Counted from the stretch's first letter, positions 45,473 through 54,997 are shown. The stretch is DNA of 64,000 nucleotides from Amycolatopsis regifaucium (GCF_001613935.1 NZ_LQCI01000003.1:664500-728499); one strand, 5' to 3'. Numbers and translations: made by a program. Notes: generated by a model not told the origin, from the letters alone.

Positions 45473-48400
45473 TCAGCCCAGGGACCACAGGCGCGCGTAG
45501 TGGCCGTCCGCGGCCACCAGTTCGGTGTGCGTGCCCTGTTCGACGATTCGGCCGTGGTCCAGCACCACGATCCGGTCGGCCTTGGCGGCGGTGGCGAGGC
45601 GATGCGCGACGACGAACGTCGTGCGACGGCGCGCGAGTTGTTCGGTCGCGCGCAGGACGGTGGCTTCGGTGGACGGGTCGAGGGCCGCGGTCGCCTCGTC
45701 GAGCAGGAGGATGTCCGGGTCGACGAGTTCGGCGCGGGCGAGGGCGACGAGCTGCCGCTGCCCGGCCGACAGCGACCGTCCGCGTTCGCCGACGGGCTGG
45801 TTGAACCCGGCGGGAAGGGCGGCGACACCGTCGAGCGCACCGACGGACCTGACCGCCTCCTCGACCTCCGCGTCCGTCGCCAAAGGCTTGCCGTAGCGCA
45901 CGTTGTCCGCGACGGTCCCCGAGAACAGATGCGCTTCCTGTGGCACCACGCCCATCCGCGCCCGCAGTGCGGCCAGGTCGTATTCGCGGATGTCGGTCCC
46001 GTCGATCCGGACCACGCCGCCTGTCGCGTCGTAGAACCGGGCGACGAGCTTCACCGCCGTCGATTTCCCGGCACCCGTCGCCCCGACCAAGGCGACGGTC
46101 TCGCCCGCCGACACCTCCAGCGAGAGCCGCGTCAGGGCGGGCTCGTCCGACCCCGTGTACGCGAAATCGACGTCCTTGAAGGAAACCTCGCCCCGCAGTC
46201 GCTCCGGGACCGTGACCGGGTGCTCCGCTTCGGGAACGGAAGTCGGAGTGCGCAACAGATCGCCGATGCGGGACAGGCCGACCCTCGCCTGCTGATAACC
46301 GTCGAAGACCGACGACAGCTGCTGGATCGGCGAGAAGAACTGACCCAGGTACAACAGGAACGCCACCAGGACACCGGCGGACAGGGTGCCCGTCGCGACC
46401 CGGTTCGCGCCGACGATCAGTACGACGACCTCGGCGAGTCCGGAAAGCATTGCCGCGAAAGGGAAGTACGTCGCGACATAGCGTTGTGCGCGCAGCCGTG
46501 AACGCCGGTACTCGTCACTGCGGGAAGCGAACTTCTCCGCCGTCCGCTCCTCGCGCGTGTACGCCTGCGCGACCCGCAGCCCGCTGACGTTCTCCTGCAT
46601 GTCCGCGTTGACCACGCTCACGCGTTCCCGCGCTTCGGTGTACGCCTTCGAGGAAGCGCGCCGGAAAATCACGGTGGCCACGATGAGGATGGGCAGCACC
46701 GCGAGCGCGTACGCCGCCAGCCCCATGTCGGTGATCATCAGCGCCGCCGCGATACCGACCAGGGTCAGCGCACTCACCACGGCCTGGGCGACGCCGGTCT
46801 GGAGGAACGTCGAGAGCGCGTCGACGTCGGTCGTCATCCGGGTCATGATCTTCCCGGACAGCTCGCGTTCGTAGAAGTCGAGTCCCAGCCGCTGCAGATG
46901 CGCGTAACTGCGTACGCGCAGCGAATACAGCACCGTCTCGCCGACCCGCGCTGTCATCTTGGTCTGGAGGTAGACCACCAGCCAGTCCGCGAGGATGACC
47001 AGCGCGCCGATCCCGGCGGCCAGCCAGATCACCGCCTCCACCCCGGCGCGCACGCCGTTGTCGATGCCGTACTGGTACAGCGCCGGCATCGCGATGGTGG
47101 CCAGCGCGTCGGCGGCGACCAGCCCGATCACCACGGCGAGCGGGCCCCGCACCGGTTTCAGCAGGCGGCCGAGGCGGAACCTCGGTTCGGGCGCGGTGAC
47201 GTCCGTGCCCGGCAGCCGCGGGGTGTCCGTGGCGGGCGGCAGTTTCCGGACCCCTTCGAGGAGTTCGCCGCTCGGCGGGAGGTCGACCTCCCATTCGCCG
47301 CCGCCGCCTTTCCGCCGCTCACCGGCCAGTTCGTCGGTGCCTTCCTGGTGCGGCCACAGGGCGGGGGTGATCCCCGCGGGGCCGCAGTCGAGGCCTTCAC
47401 AGCGGTGCGGTTCCTCGACGTCGTCGCCCGGACCCGCGACGAGTTCGCGGAACAGCGGGCAGCGCGCCAGCAGTTCCTCCTCGGTGCCGACGTCGACGAC
47501 CCGGCCCTTGTCCAGGACGGCGATGCGGTCGGCGAGGGCGAGGGTGGAGCGGCGGTGCGCGATCAGCAGGGTCGTCCGGCTCGCGGTGACCGAGCGCAGC
47601 GTGTCGTGGATCGCCGCTTCGGTGACCGTGTCGATGGCCGAGGTCGCGTCGTCGAGGACCAGTACGCGCGGATCGGTCATCAACGCCCTCGCCAGGCCGA
47701 GCCGTTGCCGCTGGCCGCCGGACAAGGTGAGGCCGCGCTCGCCGACGAGGGTGTCGTAACCGTCGGGGAGCCGCTGGATGAACTCGTCCGCTTCCGCCGC
47801 CCGCGCGGCCGCCCTGATCTCTTCGTCGCTCGCGTCCGGCCTGCCGTAGGCGATGTTGTCGCGCACCGAGGAGGAGAACAGGAACGCCTCCTCGAAGACC
47901 ACGCCGATGGCGCTGCGCAGGTCGTGTTGGCGGACGTCGCGGACGTCGAGGTCACCGACCTGGACCGAACCGCTGTGCACGTCGTAGAACCGGGGCAGCA
48001 GCAGCGAAATCGTCGACTTCCCCGAACCGGCCGTGCCGACCAGCGCGAGTGTCTCGCCCGGCTGGGCCTCCAGTGTGAGGCCGTCGAGCACGGGATCCGA
48101 CCGCGTGTAACCGAAGGAGACATCCTCCAACCGGACGCCGAGCGGACCGTCGGGCAGTGGCCGCGCGTCGGGGCTGTCGACGACGTCCGGCTGCGCGTCG
48201 ATCAGTTCGTTGACCCGCTCCGCTCCGGCCCGGGTCAGCTGGGCCTGGACGACGAGGCTCGAGATCATCCTCGCCGGGCCGATCAGGATGGAGAGATAGG
48301 TCGCGAAAGCCAGGAAGGTGCCCAGGCTGACCTCGCCCTTCAGGGCCAGAACGCCACCGACCGCCAGCACCGCGACCTGACCGGCGGCGGGCAGCGCGGC

Positions 48401-49198
48401 TGTCGTGGCCGTCGGCAGGGAGGACAGCCGTGCCGCGCGCATGCGTTCGGCGAAAAGCTTCTTCGCCGTGTTTTCCAGCTTCGCTACTTCGCGTGCTTCC
48501 TGGCCGAAGCCCTTCACCACGCGGACGCCGGTGACGGTCTCTTCGACCTGCTGAGCGACATCGGCCGCGCGTTGCTGCGCCGCCCACGTCGCCGGGAACA
48601 GCCGCTTCCGGCTCACCGCCATGATGATCGCGATCGCCGGGGCGACCACCATCGCGATCAGGGTCAGCGTCGGGGACATCCACAGCATCGCGCCCAGCGA
48701 CAGCAGCGCGAAGATCACCGAGCCCGCCGAGAGCGGCACCTGCATCAGGACCGAGGTGACCAGCTGCAGATCCGAGATCGCGCGCGAGGCGACCTGACCG
48801 GTGCGCAACGCGTCCTGCTTGCCACCGTCGAGCCGGGAGACCGCGTTGAACACCTGGCGGCGCAGATCGTGCTGGACGTCCAGCGCCAGCCGTCCGCCGA
48901 CGTACCGGCGGGCGAAGGCGTTGCCGAAGGTCAGCACCTGCAGCACCGCCATCACGGCGGCGAGCAGACCGAGGCGGGAGGTTTCGCCCGCGACGGCGTC
49001 GTCGAGCGCCTCGCGGATCAACAGGGGAGCCGCGGCCTGCAGCCCGACGCCGATGATCGCCGCGCCCAACGACAGTACGACCAGCCAGGGATGTTTCCAG
49101 CACGAAGCGGCCAGGCGTCGGATCCAGCCTCCGGTGGGCACCGGGGCCGTCTCACGAGCCGGGCTGGCTTGACGCGGGCGAGGTGGAGCAGTAGTCAC
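45473..49198 (-). CDS. Fused two-unit ABC exporter (TMD-NBD-TMD-NBD)
   Basis: A 1241-residue protein carrying two complete ABC-exporter halves, a full multidrug/lipid exporter in one chain (Rv0194-like layout). First unit: six helices (about 30-330), Walker A VGTAGSGKST, signature LSGGQRQRLGLARAL, Walker B VLVLDDATSAID. The acidic residue after Walker B is Asp instead of catalytic Glu. A charged linker (about 590-690) has Cys (CEGLDCGPAG). Second unit: TMD (about 690-960), Walker A VGATGAGKST, signature LSAGQRQLVALARAEL, Walker B ILLLDEATAALD with the normal Glu. Substrate unknown. ATG 49198 is its natural start. Confidence 0.93.
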   Translation of the reverse strand: MTTAPPRPRQASPARETAPVPTGGWIRRLAASCWKHPWLVVLSLGAAIIGVGLQAAAPLLIREALDDAVAGETSRLGLLAAVMAVLQVLTFGNAFARRYVGGRLALDVQHDLRRQVFNAVSRLDGGKQDALRTGQVASRAISDLQLVTSVLMQVPLSAGSVIFALLSLGAMLWMSPTLTLIAMVVAPAIAIIMAVSRKRLFPATWAAQQRAADVAQQVEETVTGVRVVKGFGQEAREVAKLENTAKKLFAERMRAARLSSLPTATTAALPAAGQVAVLAVGGVLALKGEVSLGTFLAFATYLSILIGPARMISSLVVQAQLTRAGAERVNELIDAQPDVVDSPDARPLPDGPLGVRLEDVSFGYTRSDPVLDGLTLEAQPGETLALVGTAGSGKSTISLLLPRFYDVHSGSVQVGDLDVRDVRQHDLRSAIGVVFEEAFLFSSSVRDNIAYGRPDASDEEIRAAARAAEADEFIQRLPDGYDTLVGERGLTLSGGQRQRLGLARALMTDPRVLVLDDATSAIDTVTEAAIHDTLRSVTASRTTLLIAHRRSTLALADRIAVLDKGRVVDVGTEEELLARCPLFRELVAGPGDDVEEPHRCEGLDCGPAGITPALWPHQEGTDELAGERRKGGGGEWEVDLPPSGELLEGVRKLPPATDTPRLPGTDVTAPEPRFRLGRLLKPVRGPLAVVIGLVAADALATIAMPALYQYGIDNGVRAGVEAVIWLAAGIGALVILADWLVVYLQTKMTARVGETVLYSLRVRSYAHLQRLGLDFYERELSGKIMTRMTTDVDALSTFLQTGVAQAVVSALTLVGIAAALMITDMGLAAYALAVLPILIVATVIFRRASSKAYTEARERVSVVNADMQENVSGLRVAQAYTREERTAEKFASRSDEYRRSRLRAQRYVATYFPFAAMLSGLAEVVVLIVGANRVATGTLSAGVLVAFLLYLGQFFSPIQQLSSVFDGYQQARVGLSRIGDLLRTPTSVPEAEHPVTVPERLRGEVSFKDVDFAYTGSDEPALTRLSLEVSAGETVALVGATGAGKSTAVKLVARFYDATGGVVRIDGTDIREYDLAALRARMGVVPQEAHLFSGTVADNVRYGKPLATDAEVEEAVRSVGALDGVAALPAGFNQPVGERGRSLSAGQRQLVALARAELVDPDILLLDEATAALDPSTEATVLRATEQLARRRTTFVVAHRLATAAKADRIVVLDHGRIVEQGTHTELVAADGHYARLWSLG

Positions 49199-49257
49199 CC
49201 CGTCAGCCTATGCGTCGGCACCGACAAGCCCGGCGGGTTCGCGCAGGGCCGAACGCA

Positions 49258-49304
49258 ATGAAAGGCCCCTTCATCGCAAAATTTGCGATGAAGGGGCCTT
49301 TCAT
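49258..49304. repeat. Family A palindrome (four-C, TCATCGC centre)
   Basis: ATGAAAGGCCCCTTCATCGC and onward pair over 23 bases around one centre base. It lies between the ABC-2 permease stop and the start of the fused exporter gene. Confidence 0.93.
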
Positions 49305-49323
49305 GTCACGCGTTCGCGAAGGA

Positions 49324-50208
49324 CTACGTGATGTCCTTCTTCTGGTTCACGGCCCAGCCCGCCAGGAAGAAGATCATCGTCCAGCCGAAGAAGATGAGCG
49401 CGGACGCCCACCATGAGAACGCGCCGGGCGCACCGGCCGCGTACTGCAGCGCCCACGCCGTCTCGTCCTGCAGACCAGGCACCTTCACGCCGGCGGCACC
49501 GAACGCCTCCGCGCCGATGGCACCCACGATGCCGTTGACCGTGCCGTTCGGCAGGACCCCGCCGAGCCACGTGATGTCCCACGCGCCGAACGAGACGAAC
49601 ACCAGGACGTTCTCGACCACGAGCATCCAGATCGTCAGCGTGATGATGCTGCCGACGACACTGCGCCACACCGCGCCGACCCCGATGCCGAACAAGGTCG
49701 CGAGGACCGTCGCGAGGACACCGGCGCCGAGCACGCCCAGCCACTGGCCCGCCGTCGGCAGGCGTTCGCTGTCGACCGTGATCACGGTGCCGAGGCTCGC
49801 CGCGGCCACGATGATCACGCCGTAGATCGCGCCCCACGCGACGTAGGTGATCATCTTCGCGCTCAGTGCCGAAACCCGGTTCGGGGCGGTGAGGAACGTC
49901 GTGGTGATCGTCTTCTTCGTGTACTCACCGGCGAGCGCGAAGACACCGAAGATGATCGGGATCATCGTGCCGATGTTGATGCCGTGCCCGAGCGCGAGCA
50001 GGCCGACGGGCAGCTGGCCGGTCGAGATGCCGAGCGCCTCGGTCAGTTCGCGGGTGTCGGAGCGCCCGAGGAAGTCACTGAAGTCGTTGGTGATCCTGCC
50101 CCAGAACAGGGCGAACACGAACGCGAAGACCACCGCGGGGATCATCAGCGCCCACCACGCCTTGAGCGTGAGCGTCTTGCGGAACTCCGCCTTGATCAGG
50201 TTGCCCAT
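49324..50208 (-). CDS. ABC-2 type exporter permease
   Basis: A 294-residue membrane protein with about six helices (AWWALMIPAVVFAFVFALFW; GHGINIGTMIPIIFGVFAL; KMITYVAWGAIYGVIIVAAASL; LGAGVLATVLATLFGIGVGAV; VVGSIITLTIWMLVVENVLVFV; WWASALIFFGWTMIFFLAGW). The gap between helices 1 and 2 (NDFSDFLGRSDTRELTEALG) is an extracellular loop. It pairs with the ATPase gene directly upstream, with one base of overlap. Exports an unknown substrate. Confidence 0.9.
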   Translation of the reverse strand: MGNLIKAEFRKTLTLKAWWALMIPAVVFAFVFALFWGRITNDFSDFLGRSDTRELTEALGISTGQLPVGLLALGHGINIGTMIPIIFGVFALAGEYTKKTITTTFLTAPNRVSALSAKMITYVAWGAIYGVIIVAAASLGTVITVDSERLPTAGQWLGVLGAGVLATVLATLFGIGVGAVWRSVVGSIITLTIWMLVVENVLVFVSFGAWDITWLGGVLPNGTVNGIVGAIGAEAFGAAGVKVPGLQDETAWALQYAAGAPGAFSWWASALIFFGWTMIFFLAGWAVNQKKDIT

Positions 50209-51377
50209 CAGCCCTGGCCTCCCCAGACCTCGTTCTGGCCCTGCTGCGCCTGCTGAGGTGGCGCCTGCTGGTACTGCTGTTGCTGGGGCTGCTGGCCCTG
50301 CTGGAACTGTTGCTGTTGCTGTTGCTGCGGCGGAGCGAATCCGGGCGGCGGGGTGTTCTGCGGGGCATAGCCCGGAGGCGGACCCTGGTACCCGGGTGGC
50401 GGGCCCTGATACCCCGGAGGCGGACCCTGGTAGCCCGGAGGCGGTCCCTGCTGGAAGCCGGGCGGAGGCGCGGCGTACTGCCCCTGGGTCAGCTGGAAGA
50501 ACATCCGCTCCAGATCCGCGGTCTCCTCCTGCATGCCGTAGACGGCGATGCTCGCCTTGGCGGAGATGTCACCGATCTGCTGCACCGTCGCACCGGAGAC
50601 CGCGACACGGCCGTCCGGCATCGGCGAGACCTGCGTGATGCCCGCTTCCTGCATCGCCGAGACCAGGCCGTTCGCGTCCGCGGACTGCACCAGCACGCGC
50701 GACTGGTTGCTCTTGCGCAACTGGTCCAGCGAGCCGTTGTAGCGCGTCATGCCCTGGCTGATGATCACGACCTGGTCGATCGTCTGCTCCACCTCGTTCA
50801 GCAGGTGGCTCGAGACCAGCACCGTGCGCCCTTCACGCGCGTAGGCGCGCAGGAAGTTCCGAAGCCATAGGATGCCTTCGGGGTCGAGACCGTTCGTGGG
50901 CTCGTCCAACACCAGCACCTGCGGATTCCCCAGCAACGCCGTCGCCAGCGCCAGCCGCTGCCGCATCCCGAGCGAGAACCCGCCCGCCTTGCGGTCCGCC
51001 GCGGACGACAGGCCGACCAGGCCCAGCACCTCGTCCACCCGCTGATCCGGCATCCCGATCGCCGCCGAGTACACGCGCAGGTGATTCCGCGCCGTACGTC
51101 CCGGGTGGAAGCCCTCGTTCTCCAGCACCGAGCCGACGACCCTGGCCGGGTTCCCCAGCTGGTCGTGCGGGCGCCCGTTGATGGTCGCCGTGCCGTTCGT
51201 GGGCGTCACCAGCCCGAGCAGCATCCGGAGCGTCGTGGTCTTCCCGGCCCCGTTGGGCCCCAGGAAACCGGTCACCGAACCCGGCTCCACCGTGAAGCTC
51301 AGATTCTGGACCGCGTTGACCGCACCGAACTGCTTGCTCAGGTTCTGCACCGCGATGCGGCCACTGCCGTCGTGCAT
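50208..51377 (-). CDS. ABC exporter ATPase with long P/Q-rich tail
   Basis: A 389-residue protein. The ATPase (1-305) has Walker A FLGPNGAGKTTT, signature SLGMRQRLALA, Walker B VLVLDEPTNGLDPEG and switch His in VSSHLLNEVE, and fits the ABC-2 drug exporter class. The tail is low complexity: GPPPGYQ-type repeats (four GPPPGY units) then a Gln-rich run (QQQQQQQFQQGQ) ending NEVWGGQG. Such tails are unusual on ABC ATPases and resemble proline/tyrosine-rich tails of actinobacterial membrane proteins. ATG 51377 has GGGGAC upstream. Confidence 0.92.
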   Translation of the reverse strand: MHDGSGRIAVQNLSKQFGAVNAVQNLSFTVEPGSVTGFLGPNGAGKTTTLRMLLGLVTPTNGTATINGRPHDQLGNPARVVGSVLENEGFHPGRTARNHLRVYSAAIGMPDQRVDEVLGLVGLSSAADRKAGGFSLGMRQRLALATALLGNPQVLVLDEPTNGLDPEGILWLRNFLRAYAREGRTVLVSSHLLNEVEQTIDQVVIISQGMTRYNGSLDQLRKSNQSRVLVQSADANGLVSAMQEAGITQVSPMPDGRVAVSGATVQQIGDISAKASIAVYGMQEETADLERMFFQLTQGQYAAPPPGFQQGPPPGYQGPPPGYQGPPPGYQGPPPGYAPQNTPPPGFAPPQQQQQQQFQQGQQPQQQQYQQAPPQQAQQGQNEVWGGQG

Positions 51378-52185
51378 ACCGTCCCCTTTTGTTGACGAAG
51401 GCCGATCACGCGACATCCTGCCTCACCCGGTGAGCCCGCACCCGCGGAAGGGGTCAATCCGCCGAAAGCGACCTTCATCACGTTCAGCGCCGTGACGGTT
51501 CCGTCCCTCAGCGCAGCCGACACTGGGCCGAATGGCCGCTGACTACCGGTTTTGCGCCGCGGAGCGCGAAAATTCACCGACCCCGTCGATGGTCTGTGAA
51601 GAAATAATTCGGACGACATCGCGGCCCCATGCAGCGCGACGGCGACTTATTACCTACGATGTAGGAGGCGGCCCGCTCCCAGTGACCCCCAGGCTGGTTG
51701 AGCGGGCCGCCCTCAGCCCCTTTGCCCCACTTTGTTCGGTGCTTGCGCACCTTCACCGAGGTGGGGCTTCGTCGTAGTTCCCGGGGGCCGAGCCCACGGT
51801 GCGTCCGGCTGCGGTCGGCGGGTGGGTCGGCCTCGGGCGCGGGGCGCCCTGGCCTGGTGAGTGGTGCGGCCAGAGTGCGTGAAGGTTCCGGAGTGTGGTT
51901 AGCCACTGGGGTGGAGTTCGTGCGGGTTGCGCCGCCAGGTCTTGATCGGCACGAGCTCGACCGCGCGTGAAGGCCACCACCAGTCACAACGGCGGCGCGC
52001 CGGCAAAGGCGCAGGACCCGAATAGGTGCCTAAAAGACGGTTCTGTTGAGCGGTAAGGCAAACGTGGCGTGTCTCGGCCCGCCGCACCGGCCAGACTCGT
52101 GAAGAGGTGACAACTCACCCTCTCGTCAACCGGACACGTTCGCCCTACCCCTCGATAACCGTCATCGGCGCGCACGAGAAAAGGG
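51378..52185. other. Long gene-poor region between exporter ATPase and ald
   Basis: About 810 bases with only unconvincing reading frames: compositions look random and no RBS-start-domain combination stands out. It contains a perfect hairpin at 51667-51711, annotated separately. No tRNA or riboswitch fold was recognised. It may hold decayed coding sequence. Confidence 0.45.
51667..51711. terminator. Perfect 12-base hairpin in gene-poor region
   Basis: GGCGGCCCGCTC (51667-51678) and GAGCGGGCCGCC (51700-51711) enclose a 21-base loop. There is no gene immediately upstream on either strand, so it may mark an unannotated transcript. Confidence 0.7.
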
Positions 52186-52224
52186 GCGAGGGACCTTCGC
52201 ACTGGGGTGGCAAAGGTCCCTCGC
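52186..52224 (-). terminator. Hairpin downstream of ald
   Basis: GCGAGGGACCTT and AAGGTCCCTCGC are perfect 12-base arms, 21 bases beyond the ald stop. Confidence 0.82.
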
Positions 52225-52244
52225 GTGGGAGTGTGGCTTGGGGG

Positions 52245-53360
52245 TCAGGCCAGAACGGTGGCCAGTTCGGTGGCGGGCAGGCTGTGCGCGGCCGCGACCG
52301 GGGCGTTCGTCAGGGCGCCATCGTGGGTGTTGAGGCCCTTCGCCAGCGAAGCGTCCGCCTGCAGCGCCTTCTTCCAACCGTGGTCCGCCAGCTGGACGGC
52401 GTACGGCAGCGTCACGTTGGTCAGCCCGTAGGTCGACGTACGCGGGACGGCACCCGGCATGTTCGCGACGCAGTAGAACACCGACTCGTGGACCTTGTAG
52501 GTCGGCTCGTCGTGCGTGGTCGGCCGCGAGTCGGCGAAGCAGCCGCCCTGGTCGATCGCGATGTCCACCAGCACACTGCCGGGACGCATCCGCGAGACAA
52601 GCTCGTTCGAGACCAGCTTCGGCGCCTTCGCGCCGGGCACGAGCACCGCGCCGATGACCATGTCGGCCTCCAGCACGGCCTGCTCGACCGACAGCGCGTT
52701 CGAGGTCACCGTGCGGATGCGGCCGCCGAAGTCGTTGTCGATCTGGCGGAGCCGGTCGACGTTGGTGTCGAGGATTTCGACGTCCGAGCCGAGGCCGAGC
52801 GCGACCCGCGCCGCGTTCAGACCGGCGACACCGCCACCGATCACGACCACGCGAGCCGGGTGCACACCGGGAATCCCGCCGGGCAGCACACCGCGGCCAC
52901 CGCTGGGCTTCATCAGGGAGAACGCGCCCACCTGCGGCGCCAGCCGCCCGGCGACCTCGGACATCGGCGCGAGCAGCGGCAGCGCGCGGTTCGGGGTCTG
53001 CACCGTCTCGTACGCGATCGCGGTGGTGCCCGCCGCCAGCAGCGCGTCGGTCAGCGGCCGGTCGGCGGCGATGTGGAGGTAGGTGAACAGCACCTGGTCG
53101 CGCCGCAGCCGCGGGTACTCCTCGGCGATCGGCTCCTTGACCTTGAGCACGAGTTCGCCCTCGGACCAGGTCTCCTCCGCCGTCGCGAGGACCTTCGCGC
53201 CCGCGGCGACGTACTCCTCGTCGGTGATCGACGAGCCGAGGCCGGCACCGGTCTCGACGAAGACGTCGTGGCCGCGCCCGGTCAGTTCGTGCACGCCCGC
53301 CGGGGTGAGCGCCACCCGGTATTCGTGCCTCTTGATTTCACGGGGGACGGCGATACGCAC
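52245..53360 (-). CDS. ald: Alanine dehydrogenase
   Basis: A 371-residue NAD-dependent enzyme interconverting alanine and pyruvate plus ammonia; cytoplasmic. The N-terminus RIAVPREIKRHEYRVALTPAGV, the substrate-binding Lys/His region LVLKVKEP, Arg in KRHEYR, and the Rossmann loop VVVIGGGVAGLNAARVALGLG (GGGVAG) are diagnostic. Length equals M. tuberculosis Ald. GTG 53360 has AGGAGG upstream, which sets the start. Divergent from the oxidoreductase gene. Confidence 0.96.
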   Translation of the reverse strand: MRIAVPREIKRHEYRVALTPAGVHELTGRGHDVFVETGAGLGSSITDEEYVAAGAKVLATAEETWSEGELVLKVKEPIAEEYPRLRRDQVLFTYLHIAADRPLTDALLAAGTTAIAYETVQTPNRALPLLAPMSEVAGRLAPQVGAFSLMKPSGGRGVLPGGIPGVHPARVVVIGGGVAGLNAARVALGLGSDVEILDTNVDRLRQIDNDFGGRIRTVTSNALSVEQAVLEADMVIGAVLVPGAKAPKLVSNELVSRMRPGSVLVDIAIDQGGCFADSRPTTHDEPTYKVHESVFYCVANMPGAVPRTSTYGLTNVTLPYAVQLADHGWKKALQADASLAKGLNTHDGALTNAPVAAAHSLPATELATVLA

Positions 53361-53522
53361 TGGAAGCCTCCTGCGGCGGTCTACTAGAAGGTGCTGCCAC
53401 TCACGGTGATGTACCCGGACGGCGGTGTCATCGTGCGGGCGCGACAATCTCGCGAACCGATCATGGTTCTTCCGGCACAGTCGCTTGACCTCCACCGAAC
53501 TGGAGCTTGCACCTTGGCTCAC

Positions 53523-54461
53523 ATGAGAGCCGTGTGGTTGAAAGAGTTCGGCGGGCCCGAAGTGCTCGTCGCCGGTGACGCTCCCGATCCGGTCCCGGCA
53601 GCGGGCCAGGTGCTGATCGAGGTGGCGTACGCCAATATCACGTTCGTCGAGACCCAGGTCCGCGCCGGCGGCGGGCCGTTCCGCGTGGAGCTGCCGATGA
53701 TCCCGGGCAACGGCGTCGGCGGGGTGATCAGCACAGTCGGCGAAGGGGTCGATCGCGGTCTGGCCGGGAAACGCGTCGTGACCTCGACAGGCGGCTCCGG
53801 GGCGTACGCGCAACGCGTCGTTGTCGCCGCCGACGCCGTCTTCGAGGTCCCGGACGGCCTGGCCCTCGACGCGGCGGTGGCGATCCTCGCCGACGGCCGC
53901 ACGGCGACGGCGTTGGTGACCGCCGCCCGGATCAAGCCAGGAGAGCGCGTAGTGGTCGAGGCCGCGGCCGGGGGTGTCGGCGGACTGGTCGTCCAGCTCG
54001 CCAAGGCGGCCGGTGCGGAAGTCGTCGGTGCCGCTGGTGGCCCGGCGAAGACCGAGCACGTCCGGGCCCGCGGAGCCGATCTGGCGGTCGACTACCGCGA
54101 GCCGGACTGGGCGGCGAAGGCGGGCGAGGTCGACGTCGTGTTCGACGGGGTCGGCGGTGAGATCGGGACAACTTCGTTCGGGCTGCTGCGGCCCGGTGGC
54201 CGGATGCTGATCTTCGGACTGTCGAGCGGCGTCTGGACCGAGGTGTCCGAAGAGGACGCCGCCGCACGCGGGGTCACGGTGATCCGGCAGTTCGGCGGGC
54301 CGGCCGAAATGCGCGCGTTCACCGAGTCCGCCCTCGCCGAAGCCGCGGCGGGGCGGCTGGAACCCGTGATCGGTCAACGGTTCCCGCTCGACCGGGCGGC
54401 GGACGCGCACGCGGTGATGCAGTCGCGGGGCACGGTCGGCAAGACATTGCTCGAGGTCTGA
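53523..54461 (+). CDS. Zinc-independent quinone oxidoreductase-like protein
   Basis: A 312-residue medium-chain dehydrogenase/reductase of the quinone oxidoreductase (QOR/zeta-crystallin) branch, using NADPH. GroES-like N-terminal domain has PAAGQVLIEVAYANITFVETQVRAG and PMIPGNGVGGVISTVGEGV; the cofactor loop is VVEAAAGGVGGLVVQLAKAAGAEVVGA (AxxGGVGG). No zinc ligands. Substrate is a quinone or enone by family inference. ATG 53523 starts the family N-terminus MRAVWLKEFGGPEVL. Its stop overlaps the next start. Confidence 0.9.
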   Translation: MRAVWLKEFGGPEVLVAGDAPDPVPAAGQVLIEVAYANITFVETQVRAGGGPFRVELPMIPGNGVGGVISTVGEGVDRGLAGKRVVTSTGGSGAYAQRVVVAADAVFEVPDGLALDAAVAILADGRTATALVTAARIKPGERVVVEAAAGGVGGLVVQLAKAAGAEVVGAAGGPAKTEHVRARGADLAVDYREPDWAAKAGEVDVVFDGVGGEIGTTSFGLLRPGGRMLIFGLSSGVWTEVSEEDAAARGVTVIRQFGGPAEMRAFTESALAEAAAGRLEPVIGQRFPLDRAADAHAVMQSRGTVGKTLLEV

Positions 54462-54880
54462 TGTTCGACGCCGACGAATTCCTCGCCGGTCCGTTGACGG
54501 CGAGGGTCGCCACGGCCGGGCCGACCGTGCGCCCGACCTGGTACCTCTGGGAGAACCGCGCCTTCTGGCTCCTCACCGGACCATGGGCGCGTCTGGCCGG
54601 TCTCGTCCGAGAGTCGCCGTCGATCGCGTTGACCGTCGATGTCTGCGACGTCGGCACCGGCGTGGTCAAGCAGGTGCTCGCGCGAGGCGAGGCGGAGGTG
54701 CTGCCGTTCGACGTTCCCCGTGGACGGCGGCTGCTGAGCCGGTATCTCGGGGCGGACGAGCGGAAATGGGATGCGCGTTTTCGTTCGTACCTGCACGATG
54801 ATCCCGAGGTGAAAGGGACCGTCTGGATCCGGATGGTGCCGAAGCGATTCGTCGCCGACGACCTCGGTTATCGGGTTTGA
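54461..54880 (+). CDS. Pyridoxamine-5'-phosphate oxidase-like split-barrel protein
   Basis: A 139-residue flavin/F420-type split beta-barrel protein. The core has TARVATAGPTVRPTWYLWENRAFWLLTG, then VRESPSIALTVDVCDVGTGVVKQVLARGEAEVLPF and KGTVWIRMVPKRFVADDLGY. The family includes F420- and flavin-dependent reductases; which cofactor is used cannot be decided. ATG 54461 overlaps the oxidoreductase stop (TGATG), so the two form an operon. Confidence 0.83.
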   Translation: MFDADEFLAGPLTARVATAGPTVRPTWYLWENRAFWLLTGPWARLAGLVRESPSIALTVDVCDVGTGVVKQVLARGEAEVLPFDVPRGRRLLSRYLGADERKWDARFRSYLHDDPEVKGTVWIRMVPKRFVADDLGYRV

Positions 54881-54918
54881 CGCACGGCCGCGTTCGCTGG
54901 GGGTGAGCGCGGCCGTGC

Positions 54919-54981
54919 TACCGGCGGATCGGTAAATGCAGCACGATCGAGTCAAGATGTTGATCTTACTGGCCGGTAAGC
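54919..54981 (+). promoter_or_regulatory. Two possible repressor sites upstream of a small gene
   Basis: TACCG-N6-CGGTA (54919-54934) and CTTACTGGCCGGTAAG (54966-54981), the latter ending 16 bases before the start codon. Both share a TTACYGG/CCGGTAA half-site, typical of TetR-type operators. Confidence 0.4.
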
Positions 54982-54997
54982 TGCCATTCTGTTGCGC

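Noticed and set aside
46898..49261. A 787-codon plus-strand frame across the fused ABC exporter
   Set aside because: Antisense shadow; no RBS and no recognisable motifs, while the exporter has complete ATPase motifs on the other strand.
51899..52087. A 62-codon minus-strand frame in the gene-poor gap
   Set aside because: No ribosome binding site, biased random composition and no family match by eye.
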